Assembly (NCBI GenBank): GCA_002771395.1 | Contig: PCSS01000259.1 | Location: forward strand, 1 to 6,183 | From: Bacteroidetes bacterium CG23_combo_of_CG06-09_8_20_14_all_32_9 | Lineage (GTDB): Bacteria > Bacteroidota > Bacteroidia > Bacteroidales > GWA2-32-17 | Direction of reading: 5' to 3' | Length of the DNA: 6,183 nt | Shown: positions 4,701 through 6,183 of the stretch, one piece after another | How the letters are laid out: every line of letters starts with the position of its first letter | Position numbering within the stretch: the stretch's first letter is position 1 | Program-made: the position numbers and the translations under genes | The notes under the pieces: model-generated | Seen by the model: only the letters and a program-made list of their open reading frames with translations | Databases searched by the model: none | Told to the model about the DNA's origin: nothing

Positions 4701-6183
4701 TGTACCCGATAACAAAGAAAATTTAAGTCCTACTGAATTAGAAGATATACAATTAAAAGGTTCGCAATTTATTTCTATTCATCCAAAACAGGATTCGCTA
4801 ACCTTTATTGCACCATCGGCAAAGTACAATTTACGAAAGTTTATTATTTCCGCCAGTGATGTTAAGTTTATCAGAGTAGCCGATGCTACAATTTACCCCG
4901 GCGACGGTAAAATAGTTATTGAAAAGCAAGCAACCATACAAACTCTGAAAGATTCAAGAATTATCGCAAATAATACTAATCGTTATCACACCATTTACGG
5001 CGCAACAACAAATATTTACGGGCGTAAAAGTTATTCTTCATCTGGAAGTTATGATTATACTGATGAAACAAATAACAAACAAATAATTAAATTTGATGTT
5101 GTCAGTGTTGATTCAACGTATCAAACTTATGCTAAAGGAAAAATCGGAATTACAGAAAATTTTACCATCAGCCCAAATTTTGGATTTACCGGAGAAATTT
5201 TACTTAATGCAAACGAGCAATTTTTAGTTTTCGATGGCTCGGTAAAAATCTCTCACGAATGCCAGAATCTTGAACGATACTGGGTTAATTTTAAAACATC
5301 TATAAACCCAAATGAAATTTATATTCCGGTTGGCGATTCACTTAAAGAAATTAATAATAACAAAGTTCATAACGGGTTTTATATTACAAACGATTCTACC
5401 CATATATACCCGGCATTTCTTACAAAACATAAGAATTACAGCGATATAGCAGTTTTCAGTGCTAAAGGTTTTTTAACTTTTGATAAAACCGACAGCAAAT
5501 ACAAAATATCAAATAAAGAAAAATTAGTAGAATTTAATCTTCCGGGCGATTACCTGAGCCTGCACCGTTCGGCCTGTAACATTTATGGCGAAGGCAAACT
5601 AAACTTAGGCGTTAATTTTGGTCAAGTTGCAATAACTACGGTAGGAAATATTAACGAAGACCTTGTAAATTCAGCTATTTCAATTGATATGCTATTAAGC
5701 CTTGATTTCTTTATTGAAAGCAAATGCACGGAAATTTTAACAAAGGATATTAATTCATACAGCGGTTTAGAACCAATTGATTTATCACGAAAAGTTTTTG
5801 AAAAAGGTTTGGCAGAGTTACTTGGACGCGAAAAAGCTAACGACCTTATTTCTGAATATAGCCTTGGTAAATTTAAAAAAATGCCAAAAGAGCTTGAACA
5901 TACTATTATGTTTACCGATTTAAAATTTAGTTGGAATACTATTACCCAATCATACATTGCCGATACACTTTTGGGAGTTGGAAGCATTGGTAAAGAATAT
6001 GTTAACAAGTTAGTTCCCGGATATATGGAAATTGTAAAAAAACGCAGCGGCGATATTATTTCAATTTATTTTGAACTTACCGGCAATGTTTGGTACTATT
6101 TCTCATACACACGTGGCATTATGCAAGTTGTTTCGAGTAACGAAGAATTTAATACCGTTATTAAAACATTAAAACCCGACCAA
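1783..6183 (+). CDS. Very large exported beta-rich protein of unknown function (partial, at least 1467 aa)
   Basis: One frame runs without a stop from ATG 1783 to the right edge, giving 1467 codons with the C-terminus missing. An in-frame TGA at 1777-1779 makes 1783 the earliest ATG; ATG 1795 (Met5) is an equally good start. Residues 5-26 are a Sec signal peptide: Lys7, a hydrophobic core from about 8 to 20, then PASA followed by QQ, suggesting signal peptidase I cleavage after Ala26. By eye, residues 27-160 are mainly helical. About 165-1290 is beta-rich, with short alternating strands and aromatic and glycine turns, and includes DSIYHPGLLFKY (365-376) and KQDSLTFIAPSAKY (1002-1015). About 1300-1440 mixes helices with strands. 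No transmembrane helix, lipobox or enzyme motif is evident. I have a general impression of similar giant hypothetical proteins in Bacteroidota but no family name. A periplasmic or outer-membrane-associated structural or LptA/AsmA-like scaffold role would be speculation. It is preceded by the repeat-rich intergenic region; codon use looks uniform, and the opposite-strand frames inside it are shadows. Confidence 0.93.
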   Translation, partial: MPINMYKIFFLFLFTEFLINVNPASAQQLKNFSNDFPGYLSDIKNLLETKNKKEGKELMEVFTIVFNGSYFNDDEKKSIIQTSNKLLKKRAIAFPHFQEYLQSLIAFSNTNHQKTSYKNWEKGLVYMCQKKTITLNMIDIFLENTKGLIGKGNIYKSLTTRWHTNSKDIQFYFDGENINVAFGKADLTCFAKKDSSNIYNTQGVYNTLTHKWQGQGGKLTWERAGFKETEVYANLQDYNIDMTKSAYEADSVIFVNTHYFKDPLLGLLIEKVMADANSANANYPQFKSYSKRYKINNIYPGINYDGGFTMKGAKFIGDGNEDNLAMIKIFRNDTLFFIAAAKTFVFNNYGIIGQNSTITFKLDTDSIYHPGLLFKYSAEHNEVSLVRNDEGMSRSPYFDTYHNLELDFPYLTWKLNEPKINFKPIPKTTNKIAKFESVDFFSRNRYLELQGMDIVNPLQNLRNYTKKINSRKFTDTKFADFIRASIPQTKQYLLNLAFKGFIAYSIQTGQIVVMEKTYNYLRCSVSQHDYDAISFVSTAQGTDNNAILSLLDFNLKMNGVEEIYLSDSQNVAIFPKDQEIIIKRNRDFVFDGKVKAGLFLFIGSNFSFSYNKFKINLTDIKTIKMRVRTDEVDQYGTPIQKDLISVIENSTGELLIDNITNKSGVKKFPQYPIFNSKKDSYVFYDEPSIQTGVYKRDNFYFQIYPYSIDSIGILTKKNLLFKGHFVSAGIFPPFDETISVQPDYSLGFKRNTPADGFQAYGGKGTYKKEIFLSNMGLRGDGELKFLTAKVISDNFLFFPDSMNTTAKIFEIEKQAKGVEYASVNGENIYVQWIPNNDIMLVSNTTKPFNMYDNQATYTGTLQIKPNGLSGWGKLEFSTAQLTSKMFNFKEHIVDADTSNFNLKTLDKADFAFKTTNINSHIDFKERKGEFQSNGEASFVEFPQNQYICYMDQFTWYIDKDELEISASKHALANVPDNKENLSPTELEDIQLKGSQFISIHPKQDSLTFIAPSAKYNLRKFIISASDVKFIRVADATIYPGDGKIVIEKQATIQTLKDSRIIANNTNRYHTIYGATTNIYGRKSYSSSGSYDYTDETNNKQIIKFDVVSVDSTYQTYAKGKIGITENFTISPNFGFTGEILLNANEQFLVFDGSVKISHECQNLERYWVNFKTSINPNEIYIPVGDSLKEINNNKVHNGFYITNDSTHIYPAFLTKHKNYSDIAVFSAKGFLTFDKTDSKYKISNKEKLVEFNLPGDYLSLHRSACNIYGEGKLNLGVNFGQVAITTVGNINEDLVNSAISIDMLLSLDFFIESKCTEILTKDINSYSGLEPIDLSRKVFEKGLAELLGREKANDLISEYSLGKFKKMPKELEHTIMFTDLKFSWNTITQSYIADTLLGVGSIGKEYVNKLVPGYMEIVKKRSGDIISIYFELTGNVWYYFSYTRGIMQVVSSNEEFNTVIKTLKPDQ
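4072..4488 (+). repeat. Internal protein repeat: two about 50-residue units, 91 residues apart
   Basis: Residues 764-811 (4072-4215) and 855-902 (4345-4488) of the large protein align without gaps at a constant offset of 91. Shared positions include T765-Y766 / T856-Y857, G776-L777 / G867-L868, G779 / G870, G781 / G872, L783 / L874, F785 / F876, T787-A788 / T878-A879, S792 / S883, F795 / F886 and F797 / F888. The pattern TY-x(9)-GL-x-G-x-G-x-L-x-F-x-TA suggests repeated beta hairpins or the turns of a beta-helix or jellyroll. It is a property of the encoded protein, with DNA identity much reduced, so the duplication is old. Confidence 0.6.

Noticed and set aside
5622..6008. Minus-strand open frame of 128 codons
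   Set aside because: It is a shadow of the giant gene, which continues through it with uniform codon use.
1401..6183. T9SS sorting domain or outer-membrane barrel signature in the giant protein
   Set aside because: The C-terminus is outside the window, and nothing in the visible part (no OmpA-like or TonB-plug motif) supports either.

Overview
The window looks like a piece of a Bacteroidota genome, most likely Bacteroidales-like. The evidence is low GC, promoter boxes of the TAnnTTTG type, no Shine-Dalgarno sequences, a tRNA gene without encoded CCA, a small HTH protein of a type I associate with this phylum, and a very large exported beta-rich protein with a Sec signal peptide. The taxonomic call is an inference from these traits; no search was run.

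Layout. Bases 2-433 are a graveyard of two different transposases: a frameshifted piece of an IS66-family transposase (zinc-finger region), fused almost directly to the C-terminal end of an IS1595/ISXO2-family transposase. A minus-strand tRNA with a CAT anticodon lies at 509-582; its T-loop has positions 54 and 58 swapped relative to consensus. A minus-strand gene at 778-1032 encodes an 84-residue HTH protein. It starts with GTG and is preceded by a perfect 8-5-8 inverted repeat that coincides with its -7 promoter box, so autoregulation is plausible.

Bases 1033-1782 are a 750-base non-coding stretch rich in repeats. It holds a 137-bp MITE-like element with perfect 12-bp terminal inverted repeats and a perfect 8-bp target duplication (1178-1330), a family of 16-nt CACCCCGTT-type repeats, a 20-bp perfect palindrome, an AT-only hairpin, and a cluster of AACCTTA heptamers including a long hairpin. 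The last of these sits directly before a good -7 box for the next gene.

Bases 1783-6183 are one uninterrupted plus-strand reading frame of 1467 codons that runs off the right edge. It encodes a secreted or cell-envelope protein of unknown function, with a helical N-terminal part and a long beta-rich body containing at least one ungapped 50-residue tandem-type repeat. The HTH gene and the large gene point away from each other across the repeat-rich region. Nothing in the sequence ties them into one pathway. The best candidates for something undescribed are the MITE, the operator-like dyad of the HTH gene, and the large protein with its heptamer-rich upstream region.
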